Part shown: positions 32,971 to 42,982 of the stretch, piece after piece
How the letters are laid out: each line of letters opens with the position of its first letter
How positions within the stretch are numbered: position 1 is the first letter of the stretch
Assembly: GCF_028554725.1 (NCBI RefSeq)
Contig: NC_071670.1
Span: 25,104,001 to 25,168,000, forward strand
DNA from: Zeugodacus cucurbitae
Lineage: Eukaryota; Arthropoda; Insecta; Diptera; Tephritidae
Length of the DNA: 64,000 bases
Direction of reading: 5' to 3'
Position numbers and translations under genes: made by a program
The notes under the pieces: generated by a model
Databases searched by the model: none
What the model was told of the DNA's origin: nothing
What the model saw: only the letters and a program-made list of their open reading frames with translations

Positions 32971-34846
32971 TATTATTTTTTTTTTTTCATATAATTCTTT
33001 ATTTATTGAATCTGCTCTTTGGAGCCTAACAATAAGTTATAAAATCTTAATTCTAATTAAAACTAGACAAGCTCAACCAATTGATTGAGTTGTTTTGGTG
33101 AAACGTTGCTCCTCAGTGTGCTGGCATATCTCTTCTTTTTAGACGTGATTGATTACAAGAATGTAATAAAGCATTAGCCAATGGGTTTGGGTGATCGCGG
33201 AGTTTGGACAAATATTTATTTCTGCTGTTCTCTACTTCTTTCTTTACCATGAGAATACCAAGATCTTTATGGATATTTTCATTACGCATGTACCATGGTG
33301 AGCACGTGATTGCCCTAAGCATTTTTGATTGGAATCTCTGAATTATATCGATATTGGTTGCACAGGTCGTACCCCACAGTTGGATGCCGTACATCCAAAT
33401 CGGCTTTATGACCGCGTTGTATAATAGAACTTTGTTGTCTAGGCTAAGTTTTGAATTTTTATTTAAAAGCCAATTTAAATGTGCTGCTCTTATCTTCATG
33501 CAGGTTATTTTGCTCGATATGTGTTTTCTCCACGTGAGCCTTCTATCCAAATGAATACCAAGATATGTTACTTCAGTCGGTTGGGGTACTAAAATATTGT
33601 TCATTTTAACTGCCGGACACGTTTTTGGTCTTAGAGAAAATGTAACATGCTTGCACTTCTGTTCGTTTACATTTATACGCCAGTTTGCTAGCCATTCTTC
33701 GACAAAAATCAAATGCGCTCCTAATACTTTTGATGCTATAATTGGGCATTTGTTTCGGCTCACTAAAGCTGTGTCATCCGCAAAAGTTGATGTCAAAATA
33801 TTACTAGCTGTTGGAAGGTCTGCTGTATATATTATGTATAGAGTTGGCCCTAAAACACTGCCCTGAGGTACACCAGCTCTTATTGGTCGTTCTTCAGATA
33901 TGAAGTCTCCTACTTTGACAGTAAACTTTCTATTTTTTAAGTAAGACTCCAAGGTTTTATGCATTTCGAGAGGTAAGCTTTTTTTAATCTTATATAAAAG
34001 CCCGTCATGCCACACTTTATCGAACGCCTGAGCCACATCTAGAAATATAGCAGAACAGTACTCTCTATACTCGAACGCCCTTCTGATTTCGTTAGTAATT
34101 CTATTTACTTGTTCTACAGTGCCATGTTTTGCACGAAAACCGAATTGGTGCGTTGGTATTACATTATTTTCAAGGAGGAAAGGAGACATCTTTGATAGTA
34201 ACACTTTTTCAAATATTTTAGAAAGACAGGGTAGAAGACTGATTGGTCTGTATGAAGACGGCTGTGTCAAGTCTTTACCTGTTTTCTCTATCATGATGAT
34301 CTGCGACTTTTTCCATGAACTTGGATAGTACCCGAAACTGAGAATAGCGTTAAAGAGCAAGGAGAGTACTGTTAAAGCAATATTTGGTAACTCAATTAGC
34401 ATTTTTGGAGTAATTTTATCGTGTCCTGCCGACTTTTTAGGATTCAGCTCTTTTATGATTTTAATAATTTCAGAAGATGACGTTTGAATAGACCCAAGCG
34501 ACTCGTTAGCGCTATTGGAGATGATTGGCAGCTTAAAGCTGTTCTTTGGGCAATTAGGTTGAAATACCTTTTCTAGGTGATTTGCGAAACAATTTGCCTT
34601 ATCCTCGTCACTTCTTGCCCAGTTTCCACCCAAGCCTCTTATAGGCAAGTTGGAGTCGACTGGAGGCTTCATTGACTTTTGGGCTTTCCAAAGAGAATTT
34701 CCTTTGTTTGAATTTGGACACAGTTTCTTTATATAATTGTGAGTGTGGTATTCTTCCTCACGTTTAAGCGCTGTTTTTAGTTTTCGTACAGCATATTTTA
34801 GTTGCAGCTGAGTAGAAGGGGAGCGATTTAACTGCCATTCACGTAT
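32971..34846 (-). mobile_element. 5'-truncated sibling LINE nested in opposite orientation
   Basis: A poly(A) end (poly-T in plus at ~32980) is followed, on the minus strand, by a 3' UTR and the RT gene. The target duplication is CACTATTAT (32962-32970 and 34847-34855). It is 5'-truncated at the start of the region before RT, and about 1.9 kb long. Confidence 0.92.
33113..34846 (-). CDS. LINE reverse transcriptase, intact frame (5'-truncated)
   Basis: An uninterrupted frame of about 577 codons from the element, ending DMPAH. The first ~37 codons of the longer open frame (34847-34957) are antisense host LINE and are not part of it. RT motifs in order: GKDLTQPSSYRPISLLPCLS, FGFRAKHGT, AIFLDVAQAFDKVWH (catalytic Asp), RAGVPQGSVLGP, STFADDTALVS (catalytic FADD), VTYLGIHLDRRLTW and a C-terminal IQRFQSKMLRAI block. 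Lacking an endonuclease and promoter, it could act only in trans. The absence of stops suggests a younger insertion than its host element. Confidence 0.88.
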   Translation of the reverse strand: MREWQLNRSPSTQLQLKYAVRKLKTALKREEEYHTHNYIKKLCPNSNKGNSLWKAQKSMKPPVDSNLPIRGLGGNWARSDEDKANCFANHLEKVFQPNCPKNSFKLPIISNSANESLGSIQTSSSEIIKIIKELNPKKSAGHDKITPKMLIELPNIALTVLSLLFNAILSFGYYPSSWKKSQIIMIEKTGKDLTQPSSYRPISLLPCLSKIFEKVLLSKMSPFLLENNVIPTHQFGFRAKHGTVEQVNRITNEIRRAFEYREYCSAIFLDVAQAFDKVWHDGLLYKIKKSLPLEMHKTLESYLKNRKFTVKVGDFISEERPIRAGVPQGSVLGPTLYIIYTADLPTASNILTSTFADDTALVSRNKCPIIASKVLGAHLIFVEEWLANWRINVNEQKCKHVTFSLRPKTCPAVKMNNILVPQPTEVTYLGIHLDRRLTWRKHISSKITCMKIRAAHLNWLLNKNSKLSLDNKVLLYNAVIKPIWMYGIQLWGTTCATNIDIIQRFQSKMLRAITCSPWYMRNENIHKDLGILMVKKEVENSRNKYLSKLRDHPNPLANALLHSCNQSRLKRRDMPAH

Positions 34847-34855
34847 CACTATTAT

Positions 34856-36870
34856 AAATAAGCACAATAACCTTGATATAATATCTCCTGGTAAGCCGAC
34901 ATACTGGCCCACTGATAGAAACAAAATACCAGACTTAATAGATTTTGCTGTAGTCAAAAATATGGATAGATCGCTAATAACAGCAGATACATGTACAGAC
35001 TTATCTTCAGATCATTCTCCTGTACTAATAAAGTTATGCGAACAGCCCATGATAGTTGAGCCAAAAGTATCTCTAACATCTTTTAAAACTAACTGGTTGA
35101 AATATAGAAAATATATCAGTAGCCACATTAATATCGATTTAAAAATAAGTACAGGAAGAGATATTGATGAAAGCGTAACGGAATTCAATGATGTAATAAC
35201 AAATGCAGCTGTCTTGGCAACACCTAAAAGAAAACGCGATGAAAAATACAATACTGAAAATTATATCAAGCAACTGTGTCCAAATTCTAGCAAGAAAAAC
35301 TCCCTTTGGAAAGCCCAAAAGTATTTTAAGCCTCCAGTAGATTCCAAGATGCCTATAAGACAGTCGAATGGTAATTGCGCGCGCAGTAATGAGGAAAAGT
35401 CAAATTGCTTTGCAAATCACCTAGAAAAGGTATTTCAACCCAATGGACCAAAAAACAACTTTAAGTTGCCAACTTTGCCCAATATTGCAAACGAGTCAAG
35501 CGTGTCTATTAGGACGTCTACTTATGAGATTTTCAAGATCCTAAAAGAGCTAAATCCGAAAAAGTCTTCAGGACACGATAATATTGCTCCAAAAATGTTA
35601 ATTGAGTTGTCAAATATTGCTATATCAGTGCTCTCTATGCTCTTTAATGCAATTCTTGGTTTCGGGTACTATCCAATTTCGTGGAAAAAGTCGCAGATCA
35701 TCATGATAGATAAACTTGGAAAAGACTTAACACAACCATCTTCCTACAGACCAATAAGTCTCTTACCATGTCTTTCCAAAATATTCGAAAAAGTTTTACT
35801 ATCAAAAATGTCTCCTTTCCTCCACGAAAATAATATAATACCAACCCATCAATTCGGTTTTCGTGCTAAACATGACACAGTAGAGCAAGTGAATAGAGCA
35901 AGTGCTTACAAACGAAATCAGGAAAGCATTCGAGCACAGAGAGTACTGTTCAGCTATTTTTCTCGATGTAGCTCAGGCGTTCGATAAGGTCTGGCATGAA
36001 GGCCTTTTATGGAAAATCAAAAACGTTTTACCTTACGAATTGCATAAAACATTGGAGTCATATTTAAGAAATAGGAAATTTACGGTTAAAGTAGCAGATT
36101 TTATATCAGAAGAACGAGCAATAAGGGCCGGTGTACCTCAGGGCAGTGTATTAGGCCCCACTCTGTACATAATATATACAGCAGACATTCCAATAGCTAA
36201 TAACGTATTGCCATCCACTTTTGCGGATGACACAGCCATAGTAAGCCGAAACAAATGCCCCATTAGAGCATCAAGAGTATTAGAGGAGCACTTAACTTGT
36301 GTCGAAGAATGGCTAGCCAACTGGCGTATAAAAATTAATGAGCAAAAAAGCATGTTACATTTTCTCTAAGGCCAGAAACATGTCGGACAGTTAAAATAAA
36401 CAATGTATTAGTACCCCAAGCGAATGAAGTAACTTATCTTGGGATTCACCTGGATCGAAGGCTTACGTGGTGGAAACATATAGCGAGTAAAGTAACTTGC
36501 ATGAAGTTAAGAGCAGCAAATTTAAATTGGCTTCTAACCAAAAATTCTAAACTTAGCCTAGACAACAAAGTCCTGTTATACAATGCAATCATAAAACCGA
36601 TTTGGATGTATGGTAACGACCTGTGCAACCAACATTGATATAATTCAGAGATTCCAATCTAAAATGCTTAGAACAATAACGGGTTCACCATGGTACATGC
36701 GTAATGAAAATATCCATAAGGATCTTGATATTCCTATGGTAAAGAAGGAAATAGAGGACAGTAGAAAGAAATATATTTCTAAACTTCGTAAACATCCAAA
36801 CCCATTGGCAAACGCCTTGGTACATTCCAATCAAACTCGTTTAAAAAGAAGAGATCTACCTGCCTACTAA
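34856..36870 (+). pseudogene. LINE ORF2, rest of endonuclease and RT, frameshifted
   Basis: It resumes as HNNLDIISPGKPTYWPTDRN and SSDHSPVLIKL (endonuclease His), then SYRPISLLPCLS, AIFLDVAQAFDKVWH, RAGVPQGSVLGP and STFADDTAIVS. Breaks: a short duplication of GAGCAAGTG near 35884-35905 shifts the frame; another indel near 36350 (ends KSMLHFL); and a small deletion near 36612 removes residues after WMYG. The last piece ends RLKRRDLPAY. The catalytic motifs themselves are unchanged. Confidence 0.88.
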
Positions 36871-37003
36871 AGAGCAACGTTCTGCCAAAAAGCTCAAACA
36901 CATTCTTGAGCTTACTTAGTTGTAAATAGATTTAAGATTTTAATACTTATTGTTAGGCTTTAAACAAAGCAGATTCAATAAATAAAGAAATATTGAAAAA
37001 AAA
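36871..37003 (+). other. LINE 3' UTR and poly(A)
   Basis: It contains TTGTTAGGCTTTAAACAAAG and AATAAATAAAGAAATATTG before the A-run. The sibling copy has the same UTR (TTGTTAGGCTCCAAAGAGCAG on its strand). Confidence 0.85.
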
Positions 37004-37364
37004 AACTTGTGCTTGCATTTGCAAAGAATTCATTGACAATTGGTGTTTTGTTGTTTTTGCATATGTCAAAGTTGATTCTTTGTATCAATTTGCATTTTGC
37101 AAAGAATTAGTTGACAAACTGTATATCTGTGGCAATATACAATACAGATAAAAACATAAAACTTACCGATCAGGGTTAGATCGTCGAAATAACAGTCAAT
37201 ACATTTAATATGTTTGTATGTAATTTACTTATTATATAAGCACAAACATGTATTTGTGTTTCGGAATCAATAGAATTTTTCTAACGTTGCAAAAGTAGTA
37301 TCGCCAATATTTGTGCAAAATATGGAGAAATCGATAGATACCTATACATGAAACTATTTTTAAC

Positions 37365-37645
37365 AAGCAAGGAAGGGCTAAGTTCGGTTGTGACCGAACA
37401 TTTTATACTCCCTAATTTATTTATTTAATTCTATTACCTATTTTTTGGTTAAATAAAGATTAGAAGCACTGAGGTCCTCGTGTATATGGGTCCTAGAAAA
37501 CCTATGGTCCGATTTCAGCGATGTTTAGAAAGCGTGTGCCACACTATAAATGCAGTATTTATGCAAAGTTCTGTTCCGATATCTTCACTAGTTTTTACTT
37601 TATATATCGTAAAGTTAACGATTCAGATCGACTTTAAAGTTGCGG
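37365..37645 (+). repeat. Interspersed repeat family A, 5' part
   Basis: It begins CAAGCAAGGAAGGGCTAAGT and CATTTTATACTCCC. The following 'gaggtcctcgtgtatatggg' matches, inverted, the block near 23340 of the long copy. Confidence 0.7.
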
Positions 37646-38198
37646 TTTTCCAACATCAAAATATTACTTTTTTGCATTTCGGAAATTTTTTTTGTTCGGC
37701 ATATTTAATTTTTAGCGAAGCACAAGCACAAAATAAATTATTAAACTCTTAAAAAATAAACTAAAAGTTGCTTTTCTTCCGCAACACTAAAAAATGCCTT
37801 TAGTTTCGTAATAGAATAGAGTTTAGAAATATGTCCGTAGACGCGTGAATTTCCGGATATTATTTACAATAGTTTTTTACAATAATTCCGATACAGATTA
37901 ATCACGGATTATTTAGCAAATTATATGAAATGGAGGAGTGTAATAAAAAAACACGACGAAGTCTTCGTTGATGTTCAAGTTGGTGTGCGTTTGTGTGTGT
38001 CGAAGTGTGAAGTTCTCGTGAGAGATTTACATATGCGTGTGTGTTAATGTGAATGGTAGGTGATGCTATGGTAAGTATGGAGATGGTGAAGTGTCAGGGA
38101 TGCGTATTGGAGCGTGTTAAATGATGTGTATTGACTTTGTTGAATGGTGTGTGTCCGGGGTAATTAGTAGTGTGTTGCGTAGGGGGCTCATTTATACA

Positions 38199-39131
38199 TT
38201 ATGCCACCCCTAGGCGAAGATTTAGTAGTAGTCGTTGAAGTTTTTGCAAAGTGGCAACCACGTTGCTGAGGCCGGTTGAACGGCGGGAATTAGATCGCGC
38301 CTGGCGCCGTCGTGGTGACGATCGCCGGGATTCTGGGGTTGTCGATCGACGTGACCGTGGTGTTTTGTTTGTCCGCGGTCGTTGGCGTGCACTGCAACTG
38401 CATGGGGCAGGTTGTTGCCCGACGACGGGTTTGGTGATGCGGTGCAGTAATCGATAGCATACATACCATGCACCTATTGATAGATGTGCAGTCCTGCGTA
38501 AGGCGACGACGAGAAAAGCCTCTGTCGTCAAATTGGTGCATAGCTTAAGGGGTACTGCTTTTGTCGTAAAACAGACAAAAACAGCCACATAGCCTTTCAT
38601 GAGGGTGGGAGATCTTAGCATGGACGCCTTTATCTGAAAAGGCCCAGCTAAATCGACACCTGTGATAGTGAAGGGCTGAGCGAAATTGCAGCGTTCAGGT
38701 TGAAGTGCTGCCATAATCTGTGTTCGCATTTTATGCTTATGCATAGTGCAGATCTTGCACATGAAAATACATTTCTTTATTTTGGGCTTAAGACGGCGAA
38801 TATAGTACTCTTGACGGACTATCTGTTGCATGAGGCGATGTTTGGTGTGTAGCATTAGTATGTGGATATAATGAAGGAAGAGTGTGGTAAATGGAGACTT
38901 CTCTGGTATGATTATAGGGTGGCGTTCATTGTATGTTAGGCTTGAGTTTTCAAGCCGACCATTCGCTCTAAGTAGACCTTTCATGTCTAGGAAAGGATTT
39001 AAAACTAAAAGTGAACTTTTTCTATCGATGGGATTTGATTCTCTCAGTTGTGCTATTTCGCGGATGAAGTAGCGCATTTGAGTCGATGCGATAAGAGCGA
39101 CCTTTGCTTTTTGTAAGTCAAAGTGCGTCAA
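38199..39131 (-). pseudogene. BEL/Pao integrase, degraded C-terminus
   Basis: Zinc-binding region: HPIIIPEKSPFTTLFLHYIH, then H and C..C in CKICTMHKHK. Core: FTITGVDLAGPFQIK (first catalytic Asp) and YVAVFVCFTTKAVPLKLCT. After TTEAFL (~38520) the frame leaves the family and runs into an unusually GC-rich, Arg/Ser/Pro-rich tail (38220-38510). The remaining catalytic residues are therefore absent. The same frame continues upstream through an in-frame TAA at 39159-39161. Confidence 0.82.
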
Positions 39132-39158
39132 TGTTCCGCATTGAGGGTATGTTGCTCC

Positions 39159-39945
39159 TTAAATTCTAAGTTTGAGCCGTTCTACGAATTTGAAAACATA
39201 GGCGACTACTCTGAGTGCCCTTGGGAACGATGAAAATCGTTCAAAGATGTCATCATCATCCAGTGTGGTATGATAAGTAGCGATTTTTCGACCTTCTGTG
39301 GCAATTATGTTGCGCATAGGTGATTGTGGCCAAGGTTTGCATCCTCTTGTACCTAGATCAGCAGGATTGTCAGCACTGGCTACGTGTCGCCAAGTGGCTG
39401 ATCCTACTAGGCCAAGTATTTGAGACGTTCTGTTAGAAATATACGTTTTCCACGCATGTGGTGGTTTTTCTAACCAGGCTAGAACTATTTCTGAATCGGA
39501 CCAGAGATATAATTTATTTATCGCCATGTTTAAATGGGTCTGCACAACCGATACTAGTTTGGCTAGTTGCAGTGCGCCACAGAGTTCAAGTCGTAGACTA
39601 AGCATTTTTAGAGGAGCAACTTTCGCTTTTGCTACTAGTAGGTGACTTGTAGTGCACAATATGCCTTTTCAGAGGCGTCGCAAAAGCCGTGTTCGTCTTT
39701 GTATTCGGGGGAATAGTGTACCCACCGTGATATTTGTATCTGAGAAATGTCGTTCAGATTATTAGCAAACTGGTACAATTTTTGTAAGCGAAGAGGTTTC
39801 ACTTGTTCGTCACAATCGGTTCCGTCTAGCCATACTTCTTGAATCAGAATTGTCGCTTGTATCATAATTGGCGAAAGCCATCCTTCGGGGTCGAAAAGTT
39901 TTGGCACAGAGGATAAAATGTGTCTTTTTGTTATGGCGGATAATG
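39159..39945 (-). pseudogene. BEL/Pao RT end and RNase H
   Basis: On the minus strand SAITKRHILSSVPKLFDPEG is the RT-RNase H boundary, then QISRWVHYSPEYKDEHGFCD (first RNase H Asp). A frameshift lies near 39650. Then come APLKMLSLRLELCGALQLAK, LYLWSDSEIVLAWL and ASADNPADLGTRG (final RNase H motif). It ends with the TAA shared with the integrase frame. Confidence 0.82.
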
Positions 39946-41213
39946 CTCAGTTATTTATATTATGTGTGTGGGACAAGCAGTTTGTACAGAGTCGTTTTGA
40001 TCTGACATAGTTGTTCCTTTCACTAATATTTAATTTTTTTAATTTCTCGCAAGATTTAAGCGTGTATTCTCCTGTACATAGTTCGCATGACGGATGCTTG
40101 TTTTGTTCAGAAGTGAATGTATGTGAATTGAAAAAACTTCTGTTTGAGTTATTGTTGCTACTAGCTTGGGGTCTACTGAAGCTTCGGTTTATATTGTTTT
40201 GAACGTTTTTTGTTCTGATTATTATTTTATCTACACTTTCCACAATTTACATATTGGGTAGTTAAGAAATCTTTCATTTGTTGCCACGTTGGGCAGGTTC
40301 TTCTTGATGAGAGCAATTGCTCTCAGAAAAGTAGTGAGTTTTCTCATAATGCTGCGGTGCATATGTTTACCAGAATAGGGTCCCAGTTGTCTGTGGGAAT
40401 ATTTTGTGTCGATAGAACCGACAAACAATTGGAAACAGTGGTTTCTAGTTTTATGAATTCTTCTCTGGGTTCTCTTTGAATTTTCGGCAAGTTCATGAGT
40501 ATCGTTATTTGCTTGTCGACCAATATTATTTTGTTTTCATACCTTGATTTCAGAGCTTCCCAAGCCAAATTGAAATTTTCGTTATTTAACGCGAACTGTT
40601 TGACTATTACGCCTGCTTGATCTTAAGTTTTGTATCTGAGGTGATACAAATTTTGCTCTTGCGATAATTTAGGATGGTTTATGTGCACGGCTGTAAACTT
40701 GTCCCGGAAGGACGGTCATTGTTCATAACCTAAGTGAAATATTTCTGTATCGCATGTTGGCACTTTGAGGTAAATGTCTGAAATTTCTTCTTGTGCCAAC
40801 TCTACTCTCGAATGGGGAGTAGGTGCGATTGACTTCATAAGTTTTAATTGATCTGAGATCATAATTTTTGTGACTACATACTGGACTAAGTAGTTTTAGT
40901 ATTTGGCGTAAGCCGAAGATTCAAAGTTTTCTGGTAGAACTGAATCGTCAGAATCTACTATTGCGTCATATGCAGCTTGAAGCCGTGGCCCAAAGTTGTC
41001 AATTGTTTGGCATTTTATTTCTAGTGTCGATTCAGAATTGTCTTGAATCGGCGAAGATGCAAATCGAGTGCAGTATCTTATTAGACAGTCACTCTCAGAA
41101 ATGACTTTAGTGTACGATATGTCTTTCCCCCCATGGACTCTTATCGTCTGTAATCATCTTAGGAATTTTTAAAATCTGAGTTGATTTAGAGTCTTTTGAA
41201 TTTATGTTCATTT
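39946..41213 (-). pseudogene. BEL/Pao gag remnant
   Basis: The gag region includes LAQEEISDIYLKVPTCDTEI and, after stops, NFNLAWEALKSRYENK (DUF1759-like, 40575-40530), and a CELCTGEYTLKSC...RLCTNCLSHTH zinc-binding block (40090-39960). There are several frame changes. It ends in HTHNINN at the deletion junction. Confidence 0.75.
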
Positions 41214-41605
41214 AGACTATTAAATTTGATTAATAGTTTTAAATTAATAATTTTCTATATTAAAATTAGCGAACAGAAAACTCTTTTTACGCGATTAAGA
41301 GTTTTTTCCAATATAATAATAAGACACTTTTTTGTTCGTTTTTATTGATTATATACATACTTATACATACTAAAATGTGTTAATTTTTATGTTTTTTTAA
41401 TTATTTATTGAATTCAATGAACGTTTTAATAATAAAGTTGTTTTAGCGGTTCCGATTACGTAGAACCGACTATCGATTGAACGGATGACCATGCTTTCTC
41501 GGACCATTCGGTATTGAACTTGAAATGACATGTAAAAACATACATGATGCATCAATCAGTTTTCACGAGAAGTAGCGCACTTCTGTTTGAGTGATTTAAT
41601 TTTTC

Positions 41606-42008
41606 CAAAGTGTATTCAACAAAGTGAACTAAGTATTTGACATACCTGTTTTTGACAATAAAATAGTAAACAATTCATGTATTTGTATACATTAACCCGT
41701 ATTTTTTATCTTGTACAATATAATATATATAAATAAAATATTTTGCAATTTTTCAGTTGGAGCACAAAACATTAGTAAATTGCTGCCATGATTGTTTTGC
41801 ACAAGCAGAAAGTATTCGGCATTTTCTTTTATTCATTTAAAAAATATTTTTGTTGGTTTGAAATTTGTTTACTTTTGAATTTCAAAATTTGAATTTATGA
41901 ATAAATGCAAGGGTTAAATCAATTGTTGCCATTGATGTCAAATGTCAAATTCGGGTAAAGAATAATTAAATGTATATGACATTAGTTCACTTTGTTGAAT
42001 ACACTTTG
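41606..42008. mobile_element. hAT-like MITE, 403 bp, perfect 27-bp TIRs
   Basis: The first 27 and last 27 bases are perfect inverted repeats (starting CAAAGTGTATTCAACAAAG). The direct repeat AATTTTTC flanks it at 41598-41605 and 42009-42016, an 8-bp target duplication as in hAT elements. The interior is AT-rich and non-coding. Confidence 0.88.
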
Positions 42009-42504
42009 AATTTTTCTATCTGAACTTCACTTGACTCATCATCTTTGCAACAAAGGACCATGTAACGCATTTTCTCTGTACCTTTTTAGTCTGATCTTAA
42101 AATGTTTCCATCCATTATATGTTTTAATAAAGGTGGAGTTTGGATGGATCAGCAAGTTTGAGCTTTTTGTTTCGTTTCTGTAAATATTTGAAATGTTACA
42201 TTTATGACATATGACATAAATTGAAAGCTATGGCGTAGGCTGCTAGCAACTTAATATTCAATTATTGTTACAAAGATACCGTTGCCAAGAAAACTGTTTC
42301 CATTTATCGCCAAAATGGTTTCATAAGTCTTTATTTTTAAATCATTCTGTAGATACGTCGGAAGATTCATGTTCCATAAAATGCACAGTTTGTGTACAAT
42401 TTCATTAAAGGGAATAATTCACTTATTTCAAGTTTATTCGTCATTAATTTTAAAATTTTTGCTCAGCTGATCATTTCTTGATGCGCTTTTGAATGCGTTG
42501 ACAG

Positions 42505-42643
42505 CTGTGTACAACAAAACGACTTCTGACGGACGACAGTTAGTTTGGAAAAGTAAGAGTAAAAAACTGTCTGTTGACAAGATATCTCTTGTGAAGATTA
42601 GTGGTACAACATATAAAAGAGGTGTGCCAAAATCTTGTCGAGA
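42505..42643 (+). other. Orphan exon-like segment in the Rpp20 intron
   Basis: An open frame reads AVYNKTTSDGRQLVWKSKSK then VDKISLVKISGTTYKRGVPK, bounded by TTGACAG and GTATGTC, plausible splice signals. Spliced after the exon ending at 24376 it would be in phase, but joining to 42867 gives an immediate TGA, so it would act as a poison exon. No homology is recognised. Confidence 0.3.
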
Positions 42644-42866
42644 GTATGTCTAGGATTCTTTCACACTAAATATTATCATGTAATGCCAAATGCGGAAACT
42701 TTAAATATTAAAACTATTTTGGTTAAAGGTCAACTATTTGATCAATCTTAATTTGCCTACTTATATATATTATTAGTCAAATAATTTTTGTTGTTTTTTA
42801 TTCAAAACACTGTATATGCATGTATGAACGTATTTATATACATTTATGTTCGTTTATTTTTTTCAG

Positions 42867-42964
42867 ATGAAGCTCATCCTTTACTCGAGTACGAAGATAT
42901 TGCCTTGAGAACACGTAACAATTCTGCTGTGCATATAAAGCTATCACGCCATATAACCGAATAA
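42867..42964 (+). CDS. Rpp20: Rpp20 (POP7), last exon
   Basis: The acceptor TTTTTTTCAG (to 42866) is followed by AT, which completes the split Asp codon (G|AT) from 24376. The exon continues EAHPLLEYEDIALRTRNNSA and VHIKLSRHITE to TAA at 42962-42964. RTRNNSAVHIK matches the conserved POP7 tail (R.RNNSAIHIR). Together with the upstream exon this gives 88 C-terminal residues of a family about 140 long. The 18,490-bp intron between them is almost entirely transposon sequence. TMEM203 starts 18 bases downstream. Confidence 0.88.
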
Positions 42965-42982
42965 AAGTTTTTCTTATTAACT
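42965..42982 (+). promoter_or_regulatory. Rpp20-TMEM203 intercistronic spacer, 18 nt
   Basis: The spacer AAGTTTTTCTTATTAACT lies between the Rpp20 TAA and the TMEM203 ATG. It is too short for a separate polyadenylation site and promoter, so the second cistron is probably translated from the same mRNA or from a transcript starting within the Rpp20 intron. Confidence 0.7.

Larger units (their letters stand above)
30774..37003 (+). mobile_element. Full-length Jockey-clade LINE with a nested sibling
   Basis: It is flanked by the 12-bp duplication AACTTGTGCTTG (30762-30773 and 37004-37015), with a poly(A) tail at 36996-37005 after AATAAAGAAATA. Without the nested insertion it is about 4.35 kb. 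Order: 5' UTR, ORF1 (gag-like), ORF2 (endonuclease plus RT). A DPE-like GGACGTG at 30796-30802, about +23, fits the internal Pol II promoter of Jockey elements. Confidence 0.9.
38199..41213 (-). mobile_element. BEL/Pao retrotransposon, internally deleted
   Basis: On the minus strand it has a gag start near 41213 (MNINSKDSKSTQILK), gag to ~39948, then a direct jump into the end of RT, RNase H and integrase, ending near 38199. Protease and most of RT are missing. I could not identify paired LTRs on either side. Confidence 0.82.

Noticed and set aside
34847..34957. N-terminal 37 codons of the long minus-strand RT frame
   Set aside because: They are antisense to the host LINE endonuclease beyond the insertion point at 34846, so the open frame there is chance.
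38251..38457. 68-codon plus frame rich in Arg
   Set aside because: It overlaps the GC-rich tail of the BEL/Pao frame on the other strand. Arg/Gly bias is expected from GC-rich antisense.
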